Below are positions 26,015 through 34,203 of a stretch of 64,000 nucleotides of DNA, one piece after another (the stretch's first letter is position 1; every line of letters begins with the position of its first letter). The stretch covers positions 4,340,001 through 4,404,000 of the forward strand of contig NZ_JACHMS010000001.1 in NCBI RefSeq assembly GCF_014205055.1. The letters are read 5' to 3'. Origin of the DNA: Streptomyces luteogriseus. Lineage in GTDB: Bacteria > Actinomycetota > Actinomycetes > Streptomycetales > Streptomycetaceae. Below the pieces are notes generated by a model. That model was not told where the DNA came from, searched no databases, and was given only the letters and a program-made list of their open reading frames with translations. The translations under genes and the position numbers were made by a program.

Positions 26015-26608
26015 GCAGGTCAGGCTGTCCGACAAGGGCCCCCGGCGTCCACCTCTTTCAGTGGAGTCATACGAGCTTTTGGCCAGTTGTCGCCGCTCGC
26101 ACACGGCGCGTGCCACTGCTGCGTGTTTCACGTGAAACACGCAAGAACACCGAGTGGCCGATCGAGGCGCCGAACGGTGCCTTCTCGTCCCGTAGTTGAC
26201 GGACTTGAAGATTCGCCTGGCGCGCGTATTCGTGATGAGGAGAGGGGGGACTTGTGTGCGCGGCGGTGGCCGGTAGGGTCGACTCCGGTTCGCATCCGGG
26301 ATGGGACGACCCGTTCCGTGTGGGCCGAGTGCAGGGCAACGCAGCCTAACGGGACGGAGAGATCGAAGACCCGCGTTTCCGCTTTTGCGACGGATGCGAT
26401 CCTGGCGAGTGAGAGGCTCGATGAGAGTGACTGCGGCCAATGTCACACTCTCGCCTTACTTGTCCGTACGGAGCCGGAATACGGGTTGAATGTGGCCGCA
26501 TTGGCCGCGACAAGGATGGGAACGCAGACCGTCCACGGGGGAAAGCAGGCACCTTCCGACTGGGGAAGTGCGCAGACCGACCGAAAGATGCTCGAGGCGA
26601 GGCACACC
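26015..26608. promoter_or_regulatory. 594-bp divergent region with one parS
   Basis: Between the tandem-GNAT gene and the flavohaemoglobin gene. Holds parS site 9 at 26124-26137. A TTGACG sequence at about 26203 could be a -35 element, and an imperfect AGTGAC...GTCACACT inverted repeat lies near 26430-26455. The + frame is open through the whole gap but looks non-coding until about 26588. Confidence 0.35.
26124..26137. promoter_or_regulatory. parS site 9 (exact, 24-bp palindrome)
   Basis: Exact GTTTCACGTGAAAC with perfect symmetry over 26119-26142, in a divergent promoter region. Confidence 0.93.
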
Positions 26609-28213
26609 ATGGACGCTCCGACCACCACGTCGGCCGACAACGGCACTTCTGGCGGCGGGGGCGGCTGGTTCACACCCCGCAAGAACCCGACGACGGCGCC
26701 GGACAGCGGCGCCGAAACCGCAGACAGGCCGGCGGAAGGGCGTCGACCGGCCTCGATACGCCCCGTGGGCAGGCCCGGAGCCGCCTCGGAAGCACCGGCG
26801 GCCGGCACCCCCGCGCCCCCCACCGGCACAAGCACCGGTGAGCCGGACCACGGGCGTGAAACTCCGGAGGCGACACCCCGGCCCGCTCCGGCAGCCGCAC
26901 AGCCTGCTCCGTCTCCCGCGGACTCGAGCCCTGCCACCGCCACGTCGCCGGGACCCGTACCGACACCTCTCACCCCGGCCCCCTTCGCCTCCACCCTGGC
27001 TCCGCCGCCCACAGCTGCCTCGGAAGCGCGTGTTCCCGCCCAGCGGCCCTCTCCGGTGCCGCCCGCAGTGGAGGCCACAGCCGCGCCCGCCGCAGCGGGC
27101 TCCCCGGACGCCGTCCTCATTCGCCGCGCCATGGCCGAGGTCGCCCCGGTCTCCGACAAGGTGACGTCGTACTTCTACGCCCTGCTCTTCGTCCGCCACC
27201 CCGATCTGCGGTCGCTGTTCCCGGCCGCGATGGACACTCAGCGGGACCGGCTGCTGAGGGCGCTGCTCACGGCCGCCGAACACATCGACAACAAGGACGT
27301 CCTCGTCGACTACCTTCAGAACCTCGGCCGGGGCCACCGGAAGTACGGCACGCGGGCCGAGCACTATCCGGCCGTCGGCGAGTGTCTGATCGGCGCACTG
27401 AGCAAGTACGCCGCCGGTGTCTGGAGCCCGGAGATGGAGGCGGCCTGGGTCCGGGCCTACACCACGATCTCCCAGGTCATGATCGACGCGGCGGCCGCGG
27501 ACGAACTGCGCGCCCCCGCCTGGTGGTACGCCGAGATCGTCACGCACGACATGAGAACCCCGGACGTCGCGGTCGTCACCGTCCGCCCCGACCAGCCGTA
27601 CCCCTTCCTCGCCGGGCAGTACACGAGCCTTGAGACGCCCTGGTGGCCCCGGATCTGGCGGCACTACTCGTTTGCCTCGGCGCCCCGCTCCGACGGTCTG
27701 CTGTCGTTCCACGTGAAGGCCGTCCCGGCGGGCTGGGTCTCCAACGCCCTGGTGCACCGCGCCCGCCCCGGCGACATCATCCGGCTCGGCCCGCCCGCGG
27801 GTTCCATGACCGTCGACCACACCACCGACAGCGGCCTGCTCTGCGTAGGCGGTGGAACGGGCATAGCGCCCATCAAGGCCTTGGTCGAGGACGTCGCCGA
27901 GCACGGCGAACACAGGTCCGTCGAGGTCTTCTACGGGGCCCGCACCGACCACGACCTGTACGACATCGACACCATGCTCCGCCTCCAGCAAACACACCCG
28001 TGGCTCTCGGTCAGGGCGATCATCGACCAGCAGGCGCACCAGCAGCTGCCGGACGCCGTACGCGCCTACGGGCCGTGGAACGAGTTCGACGCCTACCTCT
28101 CGGGTCCGCCCGGGATGATCCGCAGCGGTGTGAACGCCCTGCGGGACAGTGGCATCCCGTCGGACCGCATACGGCACGACTCCGTGGAGGAACTGGTCGC
28201 CGCCGGAAGCTGA
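26609..28213 (+). CDS. Flavohaemoglobin-like globin-FAD/NAD(P) oxidoreductase
   Basis: 534 aa. Residues 1-165 are a Pro/Ala/Thr-rich, probably disordered extension. A globin domain (about 170-300) follows with LFPAAM at the CD corner and a candidate haem-ligand His243 in GRGHRKYG. The reductase has the FAD-binding RHYSFASAP (about 350) and the NAD-binding GGGTGIAPIKAL (about 414-425). The family converts NO to nitrate using NAD(P)H. ATG 26609 was chosen; ATG 26588 is an alternative, and the frame is open further upstream. The extension is much longer than in Hmp of enteric bacteria. Tail-to-tail with the Nudix gene, 8 bp apart. Confidence 0.9.
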   Translation: MDAPTTTSADNGTSGGGGGWFTPRKNPTTAPDSGAETADRPAEGRRPASIRPVGRPGAASEAPAAGTPAPPTGTSTGEPDHGRETPEATPRPAPAAAQPAPSPADSSPATATSPGPVPTPLTPAPFASTLAPPPTAASEARVPAQRPSPVPPAVEATAAPAAAGSPDAVLIRRAMAEVAPVSDKVTSYFYALLFVRHPDLRSLFPAAMDTQRDRLLRALLTAAEHIDNKDVLVDYLQNLGRGHRKYGTRAEHYPAVGECLIGALSKYAAGVWSPEMEAAWVRAYTTISQVMIDAAAADELRAPAWWYAEIVTHDMRTPDVAVVTVRPDQPYPFLAGQYTSLETPWWPRIWRHYSFASAPRSDGLLSFHVKAVPAGWVSNALVHRARPGDIIRLGPPAGSMTVDHTTDSGLLCVGGGTGIAPIKALVEDVAEHGEHRSVEVFYGARTDHDLYDIDTMLRLQQTHPWLSVRAIIDQQAHQQLPDAVRAYGPWNEFDAYLSGPPGMIRSGVNALRDSGIPSDRIRHDSVEELVAAGS

Positions 28214-28221
28214 CCCGGGTC

Positions 28222-28704
28222 TCAGCCCAGGTCGGGCGCGTGCATCGCCAGGACGCCCTCGATGTTGCCGTCGAGATAATGCCGCAGCGACAGCGGCACG
28301 AGATGGACGGAGGCGATCCCGACCCGGGTGAAGGGCACGCGCACGATCTCGTACTCGCCGACCGGCTCGTCGACCTCGGGGCCGTGGCGCAGGGACGGGT
28401 CCATGGACTCCAGGCGGCAGACGAAGAAGTGCTGAACCTTCACGCCGGTCGCGCCGCCGTCCTCCCCGATGTGCTCCATGGTGTCCACGAAGCAGGGCAC
28501 CACGTCGGTGATCTTCGCGCCGAGTTCCTCGTACACCTCGCGGTGCAGGGCGTCGACGACGGTCGAGTCGCCGGGTTCGACGCCGCCACCGGGGGTGAGC
28601 CAGTACGGGTCCACACCCGGCTTGGTGCGCTTGATCAGGATCAGGTCGACACCGTCCAGCAGAACGGCGCGGGCGGTGCGCTTGACCACGGGTCGGACGG
28701 TCAT
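28222..28704 (-). CDS. Nudix hydrolase
   Basis: 160 aa. The Nudix box GGGVEPGDSTVVDALHREVYEELGAKI (Gx5Ex7REUxEExGU) lies at about residues 39-63. It hydrolyses a nucleoside diphosphate linked to another moiety; the substrate is unknown. ATG 28704 starts at the family-typical position but has no strong ribosome site. A degenerate parS and a tandem repeat lie upstream. Confidence 0.9.
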   Translation of the reverse strand: MTVRPVVKRTARAVLLDGVDLILIKRTKPGVDPYWLTPGGGVEPGDSTVVDALHREVYEELGAKITDVVPCFVDTMEHIGEDGGATGVKVQHFFVCRLESMDPSLRHGPEVDEPVGEYEIVRVPFTRVGIASVHLVPLSLRHYLDGNIEGVLAMHAPDLG

Positions 28705-28725
28705 GAGTGAAATGTGGCCCGGCTG

Positions 28726-28739
28726 GTTCCACGTGAAAC
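28726..28739. promoter_or_regulatory. Near-parS (13/14)
   Basis: GTTCCACGTGAAAC differs from the Streptomyces consensus at one base. The same T-to-C variant occurs in the Bacillus subtilis parS consensus, so ParB may still bind it. It lies just upstream of the Nudix start. Confidence 0.6.
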
Positions 28740-28804
28740 ATCGCGAAACGTCACCGTCCGAGCTCCCAGAGTGAGCCACGGTCCCGAGCGCCCCTGTCTG
28801 TCGG

Positions 28805-28979
28805 TCGAAGCCGCCTCCGAAGGTCTCGGAACCCGCAGGTCGAAGCTGCCTCCGAAGGTCTCGGAACCCGCAGGTCGAAGCCGCCTCCGAAGGTCTCGGC
28901 ACCCATCGCTCGAAGCCGCTCCCGAGGGCCTCGGCGCCCGTGTGTCGCACCGCGCATCCAAGGCCCTCAGCACCAGTCG
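28805..28979. repeat. Tandem repeat, five 35-bp units, decaying rightward
   Basis: Units begin at 28805, 28840, 28875, 28910 and 28945, each opening with TCGAAG or a variant and containing a CTCCGAAGGTCTCGG-like core. Units 1-3 are nearly identical. Units 4 and 5 diverge, and unit 5 covers the lysR stop codon (28967-28969). The 35-bp period is not a multiple of three, so it is not a coding repeat. Confidence 0.9.
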
Positions 28980-29872
28980 GCCGAAGCCTGCTGCAGCCAG
29001 TCGTGGGCCCGCGCGATATGGGGCATGGCGAGCGTCCCGGTGCGGACCACCAGGAAGTACGTGCGCAGTGGTGGCACGGCCGGCTCGTGCAGGGCGACGA
29101 CATCGCCCCGCTCCAGTGCCGCCGCGCAGAGGTAGCGGGGCAGCACCGCCAGCCCGGCGCCCGCGACCGCGCAGGCCAGGACCGCACGCAAGTCCGGGAC
29201 GATCACGGTTCCCGGCGCGGCCGGGGGCGAGTCGAAGACGGAGACCCAGTAACGGGAGACGAACGGCAGCGACTCGTGCACCTCCACCACCGGCATCTTC
29301 TCGAGGGCCGGTGACGGCCTGCGGTCAGGCGGGCCCGTGCCGAGCTGTTCGGCCCAGCGCGGGGCGGCGACCAGGACGTGCTCCTCGTCGCAGAGCGCAG
29401 TCGCCGTGAGCAGGGCGCCGCGCGGCTGGGCCGTGCTGATGGCCAGATCATGATGTCCGGCGGAGAGTCCGTCCAGCGTCTCCTCGGCGTTCCCGAAGGA
29501 GGCGCGCAAGGCGAAGCCCTGGCCGTCCTCGCCGGTCAGCTCGGTGAGGGCGGGCAGGGCTCGTTCGGCCGTGAACTCCGGTGGGCCTGCGAGGTGCAGC
29601 GTCCGTAAGGAGGAGTCGTCGTCGAGGCCGGTCTCGGTGATCTCCACCAGGGCGTCGAGATGGGGTGCGGCCTTGTGGGCGAGTTCGTCGCCGATGCTCG
29701 TCGGGGTCACACCTCGGGCCTGTCGCAAGAACAGAGGGCGGCCCAGCTGCCGCTCCAGCGTCCGTATCTGCGAGGTGACAGCAGGTTGGGAGAGACCGAG
29801 CAGAGCGGCGGCGCGGGTGAAGGAGCCGGCCCGGTGCACGGTCACGAAGGTCCGCAGCAAGGCCAGATCCAC
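28967..29872 (-). CDS. LysR-type transcriptional regulator
   Basis: 301 aa. The N-terminal HTH LRTFVTVHRAGSFTRAAALLGLSQPAVTSQIRTLERQLGRPLF spans residues 6-48. The periplasmic-binding-protein-like effector domain follows. The target is not obvious, since neighbours on both sides are on the same strand. A CTAT-N10-ATAG sequence about 50 bp upstream could be its own binding site. Confidence 0.94.
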   Translation of the reverse strand: MDLALLRTFVTVHRAGSFTRAAALLGLSQPAVTSQIRTLERQLGRPLFLRQARGVTPTSIGDELAHKAAPHLDALVEITETGLDDDSSLRTLHLAGPPEFTAERALPALTELTGEDGQGFALRASFGNAEETLDGLSAGHHDLAISTAQPRGALLTATALCDEEHVLVAAPRWAEQLGTGPPDRRPSPALEKMPVVEVHESLPFVSRYWVSVFDSPPAAPGTVIVPDLRAVLACAVAGAGLAVLPRYLCAAALERGDVVALHEPAVPPLRTYFLVVRTGTLAMPHIARAHDWLQQASADWC

Positions 29873-29919
29873 CGTGCACTCCCCTCTCCGGCCCCGCTCC
29901 CTGCCCCGACCGTGCTCAA

Positions 29920-29937
29920 CTATAAATAAGTCGATAG
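29920..29937. promoter_or_regulatory. Candidate LysR box
   Basis: CTAT-N10-ATAG in an unusually AT-rich patch between lysR and the CGS-family gene. It contains a T-N11-A dyad as in LysR-type operators. Confidence 0.35.
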
Positions 29938-30016
29938 GTCTCTGTCGCTACTGTGATTGGACACTGACAGAGAGTCAACTAGCCTTGGTCGCGCGGTTCT
30001 TGCGCGCGGAACCGGG

Positions 30017-30055
30017 GGACGGTCCGAGCCACGAGGGGGGAGGCTCGGACCGTCC
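30017..30055 (-). terminator. Terminator of the ptpA-CGS operon
   Basis: 14-bp perfect stem (30017-30030 with 30042-30055) and an 11-nt loop, 11 bp after the stop codon of the CGS-family gene. Confidence 0.75.
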
Positions 30056-30065
30056 GTGACGATGG

Positions 30066-31418
30066 TCAGGCGCCCGACGCGTCCAGCGCCCCCAGCAGGT
30101 CCGCCACCAGGTCCTCCGGGTCCTCGGCGCCGACCGACAGGCGGATGAAGCCCTCCGGCACCGCGTCCCCGCCCCAGCGTCCACGCCGTTCCGCGGTGGA
30201 CCGTACTCCGCCGAAGCTCGTCGCGTCGTCCACGAGCCGCAGTGCGTCGAGGAAGCGGTCGGCACGCTCGCGGGTGGGCAGCGTGAACGACACCACGCAG
30301 CCGAAGCGCCGCATCTGCCGTGCCGCGATCTGGTGCGAGGGGTCGTCGGGAAGCCCCGGGTAACGCAACCCCGTCACCTCGGGCCGCTCGCGCAGCGCCT
30401 CGGCGACCGCCAGGGCCGTCGCGCTCTGCCGGTCGACCCGCATCTGGAGCGTCGCGATCGAACGGTGCGCGAGCCAGGCCTCCATGGGCCCGGGAATCGC
30501 GCCGACGATCTTGCGCCAGCGGCGCACGGCGGCCATGGCCCCGGCGTTCCGGCCGACGACATAGCCCAGGAGGACGTCACCGTGGCCGGTGAGCTGCTTG
30601 GTGCCGCTGGCCACCGCGAAGTCGGCACCGAGCTCCAGCGGACGCTGGCCGAGCGGTGTCGCAAGGGTGTTGTCGACGGCCACCAGGGCACCACGCGCGT
30701 GTGCCGCCTCGGTGAGCCGCCTGATGTCGCACACGTCGAGCCCGGGGTTCGACGGGGTCTCGATCCACAGCAGCCGGGCGCCGTCGAGGACGTCGAGCTG
30801 GGCATCACCGCCCGTCGGCGCGGTGCGCACCTCGATGCCGTACGCCTCCAGCTGGGCGCGGACCAGCGGCAGTGCCTGGTAGCCGTCGTCGGGCAGGACG
30901 CACACGTCACCGGTGCGCAGCTGCGAGAAGAGCACCGCCGAGATCGCGGCCATGCCCGAGGCGAAGACGAGCGTCTCGGCACCGTCCTGGCCGGGCGCCT
31001 CCAGCTCGCCGACGGCGCGCTCCAGCAGCGTCCAGGTCGGGTTCTCGTCACGGCCGTAGGTGTAGGGACCGGTCGGGTCGCCCGGCAGGTGGAAGTGGGC
31101 GGCGAACACGGGGCCGGGCAGCGTGGGCTCGTGCTTGACCGGCTCGGGCAGCCCGGCCCGCACGGCCCGCGTGCCGTCCCCGGTGCCCATGGCCGTCTGC
31201 CCCACGGCGCCCGTCACCTCGTCCACGGCACCCGTCGCCGTGTCCACCGCGTCCGTGACGTCGTCCACGGCGTCCGTCACCTCGTCGACGGCCCCCTTCG
31301 CCCGGCCCACCGCACGTGTCACCTGGCTCGCGGCATCCTTCACCTGGCCCGCGTCGTCGGTAGCCCGGGCCGGGTCACCCGTCGTCCCGCCCGCGTCACC
31401 CGTCGCGGAATCGTTCAT
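30066..31418 (-). CDS. Cys/Met-metabolism PLP enzyme (cystathionine gamma-synthase-like) with repetitive N-terminal extension
   Basis: 450 aa. The catalytic part (from about residue 77) has FASGMAAISAVL, the substrate-site ETPSNP, and the PLP lysine Lys274 in SGTKQLTGHGD. These place it in the cystathionine gamma-synthase/lyase/methionine gamma-lyase family; the exact reaction is unclear. The first 75 residues are an unusual A/V/D/T-rich extension with repeated VDEVTDAVDDVTDAVD-like units, probably helical. The start ATG 31418 overlaps the ptpA stop (ATGA) and has GGAGGG upstream, so the extension is likely translated. An internal ATG at 31190 would give a conventional enzyme. Confidence 0.88.
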   Translation of the reverse strand: MNDSATGDAGGTTGDPARATDDAGQVKDAASQVTRAVGRAKGAVDEVTDAVDDVTDAVDTATGAVDEVTGAVGQTAMGTGDGTRAVRAGLPEPVKHEPTLPGPVFAAHFHLPGDPTGPYTYGRDENPTWTLLERAVGELEAPGQDGAETLVFASGMAAISAVLFSQLRTGDVCVLPDDGYQALPLVRAQLEAYGIEVRTAPTGGDAQLDVLDGARLLWIETPSNPGLDVCDIRRLTEAAHARGALVAVDNTLATPLGQRPLELGADFAVASGTKQLTGHGDVLLGYVVGRNAGAMAAVRRWRKIVGAIPGPMEAWLAHRSIATLQMRVDRQSATALAVAEALRERPEVTGLRYPGLPDDPSHQIAARQMRRFGCVVSFTLPTRERADRFLDALRLVDDATSFGGVRSTAERRGRWGGDAVPEGFIRLSVGAEDPEDLVADLLGALDASGA

Positions 31419-31909
31419 ACCGCCTGTCCCTCCACGTCCTCGCGCACTGCGGCGAGCAGACCGGTGCTCGCCGCCTCCACCATCTCAAGACATTCCTCGA
31501 AGCCGTCCAGGCCCCCGTAGTAGGGGTCCGGCACGTCGAGGTCGTCGTCGCCGACGGCTGGGTCGTAGGAGCGGAGCAGCCGCACCTTCCCCGCGTCATG
31601 CTCCGTGGGGGCGAGCCTGCGCAGGGCCCCGAGGTGGCCGGAGTCGAGGGCGATCACCAGGTCGAGGCGGGAGAACCAGGACGACCGGAACTGCCGGGCC
31701 GTGTGGTCGCCGGCGTAGCCGTTGTCCTCGAGGACGGCCACCGTACGCGGGTCGGCTCCGTCGCCCTCGTGCCAGCCACCCGTGCCGGCGCTGTCGACCT
31801 CCACCAGTTCGTCGAGACCCGCCTCCGCCACCCGCGCGCGGAAGACGATCTCGGCCATCGGGGAACGGCAGATGTTGCCCGTGCAGACGAAGCAGACCCG
31901 GTACGTCAT
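31415..31909 (-). CDS. ptpA: Low-molecular-weight protein tyrosine phosphatase
   Basis: 164 aa. The catalytic P-loop is CTGNICRS (Cys9, Arg15), and the general-acid loop DPYYGG is near residue 127. S. coelicolor PtpA in the same gene order is a characterised tyrosine phosphatase affecting secondary metabolism (from memory). It overlaps the CGS-family gene by 4 nt and follows the four-TM protein gene by 6 nt on the same strand, forming a three-gene operon. Confidence 0.94.
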   Translation of the reverse strand: MTYRVCFVCTGNICRSPMAEIVFRARVAEAGLDELVEVDSAGTGGWHEGDGADPRTVAVLEDNGYAGDHTARQFRSSWFSRLDLVIALDSGHLGALRRLAPTEHDAGKVRLLRSYDPAVGDDDLDVPDPYYGGLDGFEECLEMVEAASTGLLAAVREDVEGQAV

Positions 31910-31915
31910 GTCCGC

Positions 31916-32293
31916 TCAGTCCCCGTCGGGCAGCACGACGTGCAGCGCCCAGGAGACGACCGAGATGATCAGGCCGCCCACGACGGCCGTCCAGAAGCCC
32001 TCCACGTGGAAGCTCAGGTCGAGCTTGTCCGCCAGCCACGAGGTGAGCAGCAGCATCAAGGCGTTGACGACCAGGGTGAACAGACCGAGCGTCAGTATCA
32101 GCAGCGGCAGGCTGAGGAGCTTGACAAGCGGCTTGACCAGGAAGTTCACCAGGCCGAAGAGCAGCGCCACGATGAGCAGCGTGCCGACTTCCTTGCCCGT
32201 GCTGTCACCGGTCAGGGTGATCTTGTCGAGCAGCCATACGGCGACCGCCAGGGCGCCCGCGTTGGCGATCGTCTTGACTACGAAATTCATCAT
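31916..32293 (-). CDS. Four-TM phage-holin-superfamily-IV-like membrane protein
   Basis: 125 aa with four hydrophobic segments (about 8-22, 35-60, 64-85 and 100-120) and the motif FGLVNFLVKPLVKLLSLPLLILTLGLFTLVVNALML. This is the widespread cellular 'phage holin family' of unknown function (DUF360-like); nothing here suggests lysis. Two adjacent ATGs (32293 and 32290) could start it. It is 60 bp from the divergent cupin gene. Confidence 0.85.
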   Translation of the reverse strand: MMNFVVKTIANAGALAVAVWLLDKITLTGDSTGKEVGTLLIVALLFGLVNFLVKPLVKLLSLPLLILTLGLFTLVVNALMLLLTSWLADKLDLSFHVEGFWTAVVGGLIISVVSWALHVVLPDGD

Positions 32294-32353
32294 GTGTCTG
32301 ATCGTGGCAGACCTGATCGGACACGGGCACAAGAGGCAGGGGCGTACCAGGCG

Positions 32354-32671
32354 ATGAAGGCATTCCGGCTGGATGAACTGGAGGCGGAGCGCGCCGCCAA
32401 CGAGGGCGCCTACCTGCAGTTTCTGCGGGAGCAGAACATGTCGGTCGGTTTGTACGCCCTCGACGCGGGCGACCAGGATCCACAGAAGCCGCACAATCAG
32501 GACGAGGTCTACTTCGTCGTGAGCGGCCGTGCCGCGATCACCGTCGGGCTGGAGACGACCCAGGTGGCGCGCGGCAGCGTGATCTACGTGCCGGCGGGCG
32601 TCGCCCACAAGTTCCACCACATCACCGAGGATCTGAGGGTGCTGGTGGTCTTCTCTCCCCCCGAGAGGTGA
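32354..32671 (+). CDS. Small cupin-domain protein
   Basis: 105 aa. Metal-binding cupin motif 1 is PHNQDEVYFVVSG (H, E) and motif 2 is VIYVPAGVAHKFHH (H). A single-domain beta-barrel with no known substrate. The ATG at 32354 is close to the divergent membrane-protein gene, so they share a 60-bp promoter region. Confidence 0.88.
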   Translation: MKAFRLDELEAERAANEGAYLQFLREQNMSVGLYALDAGDQDPQKPHNQDEVYFVVSGRAAITVGLETTQVARGSVIYVPAGVAHKFHHITEDLRVLVVFSPPER

Positions 32672-32836
32672 CGGACCGCCTCAGGGTTCCCTAGGGGATC
32701 GGTCAGGGGAGGACAAGGGGTGCGAGGCCCCCGTTCGACCCCTCCCCGGACCTAGCATCGAGTGCAGGACATCAGAGATCCAGAAGGACCGACAGGGCCC
32801 GGCACTCGAACGGGTGGAGAGGTAAGGACGAGGGCG

Positions 32837-33049
32837 ATGCGAGAGATCTTCACGGGACTGCCGTGGTGGGTGAAGTGGATCGCGGTGCCGGTCATCGCCC
32901 TGGTCGTGTTCGGCGGACTGATCGCCAGTGTGGTCGGGTTCGTCATCGGACTGCTCTTCAAGCTGCTGGTCTTCGTGGCACTGGTAGGCGGACTGATCTA
33001 CGTCGTACGGAAGTTCACGTCCAGCTCGTCGTCGCGCAGCGACTGGTGA
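32837..33049 (+). CDS. DUF5326-type small membrane protein
   Basis: 70 aa. It starts MREIFTGLPWWVKWIAVPVIALVVFGG and has two hydrophobic segments (about 11-32 and 36-58), followed by a Ser-rich tail. It is conserved next to ssgR in Streptomyces; the function is unknown. Start ATG 32837 is preceded by GGACGAGGG. Confidence 0.8.
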   Translation: MREIFTGLPWWVKWIAVPVIALVVFGGLIASVVGFVIGLLFKLLVFVALVGGLIYVVRKFTSSSSSRSDW

Positions 33050-33256
33050 GACGCATGGGAAACCGGTGGGGGTAGCGGGAAACGCCTGGAATCACCGGTT
33101 CCCTCGGGCGGGGGAAGTTTCCCGGCGGGGCCGTCTGCACGCGGTGGCAGGCGAATAGAGTCCGGAACTCGACGCGGGGACTTCCCCGCGAGCGGCATCC
33201 ACCCCCACCCGTGTTCCTCCGCACGGGCTGCCCCCTCGCGCTTCGGGAGAGCCCCC

Positions 33257-34105
33257 TTGGTCCCGGCTGACACCGCCCCCGTCCACCTCCGCACCGTCCC
33301 CGCACAACCTCGCTCGGCGGCACCTTCAGGTCCACCACCCCCTTCCGCACCACCCCCTCCGCCGACCCTCATCGGATCCGTGCAGCGCGCGATGCGCCTG
33401 CTGGAGACCGTCGCCGGGCACGAGTACGGCGCCCCCGCCAAGCAACTGGCCCGCGAGACCGGCCTGGCACTGCCCACGACGTACCACCTGCTGCGCACCC
33501 TTGTGCACGAGGGCTATCTGCGCCGGGACAAGGGCCTGTTCTTCCTCGGTGAGGCCGCCGAGCGGCTGAGCAGCAGCGGAGCGCGGCAGAAACGTCGCAG
33601 CACGGTCGTCGACGCGCTCGCCCACTGGCGGGACGTCCTGGGGGCGCCCGTGTACTACGCGGTCTACCGCGAGGGTGAGATCGAGGTCATGTGCGTCGCT
33701 GACGCTCCGGGCACCCCGGCGGTCGAGGAGTGGGCCGACTTCCGGGAGACCGGGCACGCGCACGCCATCGGCCAGTGCCTGCTGTCCCAGCTGGACGGCG
33801 AGGCCCGCCGTGACCACCTCGACCGCTACCCGGTGCAGCCCCTCACGCCGTACACGGTGCGCGACAACCACAGCCTGCTCCGGCGCCTGGAGCGGATCCG
33901 GCGCATGGAACCGGTGACCGAGCGTCAGGAGTACGCCCTGGGTGCGGTCTGCGCCGCGATTCCGCTCACGCTGGGCACCACGGCCGCGACGATGGCCATC
34001 TCACTCCCCGCACACCAGGCCGATCGGCTGCTGCCTGCGGCCCGGCAATTGCAGGCCGAGATCGGGCGAGTGCTCGGCTCGCTCGCGCTCTCTATCAGTA
34101 TGTGA
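33257..34105 (+). CDS. ssgR: IclR-type regulator SsgR, activator of ssgA
   Basis: 282 aa from TTG 33257 (GGGAGAG upstream), or 241 aa from GTG 33380, which matches the length I recall for S. coelicolor SsgR. The winged helix is in IGSVQRAMRLLETVAGHEYGAPAKQLARETGLALPTTYHLLRTLVHEGYL, and the IclR effector domain follows. The first 40 residues from the TTG are Pro-rich. In S. coelicolor SsgR activates ssgA and thereby sporulation septation. ssgA follows in the same orientation. A GC hairpin (33173-33190) lies upstream. Confidence 0.92.
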   Translation: MVPADTAPVHLRTVPAQPRSAAPSGPPPPSAPPPPPTLIGSVQRAMRLLETVAGHEYGAPAKQLARETGLALPTTYHLLRTLVHEGYLRRDKGLFFLGEAAERLSSSGARQKRRSTVVDALAHWRDVLGAPVYYAVYREGEIEVMCVADAPGTPAVEEWADFRETGHAHAIGQCLLSQLDGEARRDHLDRYPVQPLTPYTVRDNHSLLRRLERIRRMEPVTERQEYALGAVCAAIPLTLGTTAATMAISLPAHQADRLLPAARQLQAEIGRVLGSLALSISM

Positions 34106-34203
34106 AAACTCACTCCTTGTGATCTGCTGTGTACGTTCAGCAAGATTCCACCAAGTGTCAGAGGTTCGTTCCCGGCCAGTCACGGCGAATGACGGGGTTA
34201 TCG

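Noticed and set aside
26087..26608. Extending the flavohaemoglobin start to 26087, through parS site 9
   Set aside because: The extra 174 residues lack protein-like features and include parS read as FHVKH; an internal ATG near 26609 has a better context.
27709..27722. parS-like GTTCCACGTGAAGG in the flavohaemoglobin gene
   Set aside because: Three mismatches; it is explained by coding sequence.
26456..28741. 761-codon - strand reading frame antisense to the flavohaemoglobin gene
   Set aside because: Antisense shadow composed of GR-rich sequence; the + strand frame has globin, FAD and NAD motifs.
28805..28979. CRISPR array
   Set aside because: The units are contiguous with no spacers and no cas genes nearby.
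28222..29187. Extending the Nudix protein upstream through the 35-bp repeat
   Set aside because: The open frame is a by-product of high GC; the repeat period is not a multiple of three and family starts lie near 28704.
31916..32293. Prophage holin
   Set aside because: No endolysin or phage genes nearby; the family is widespread as cellular membrane proteins.
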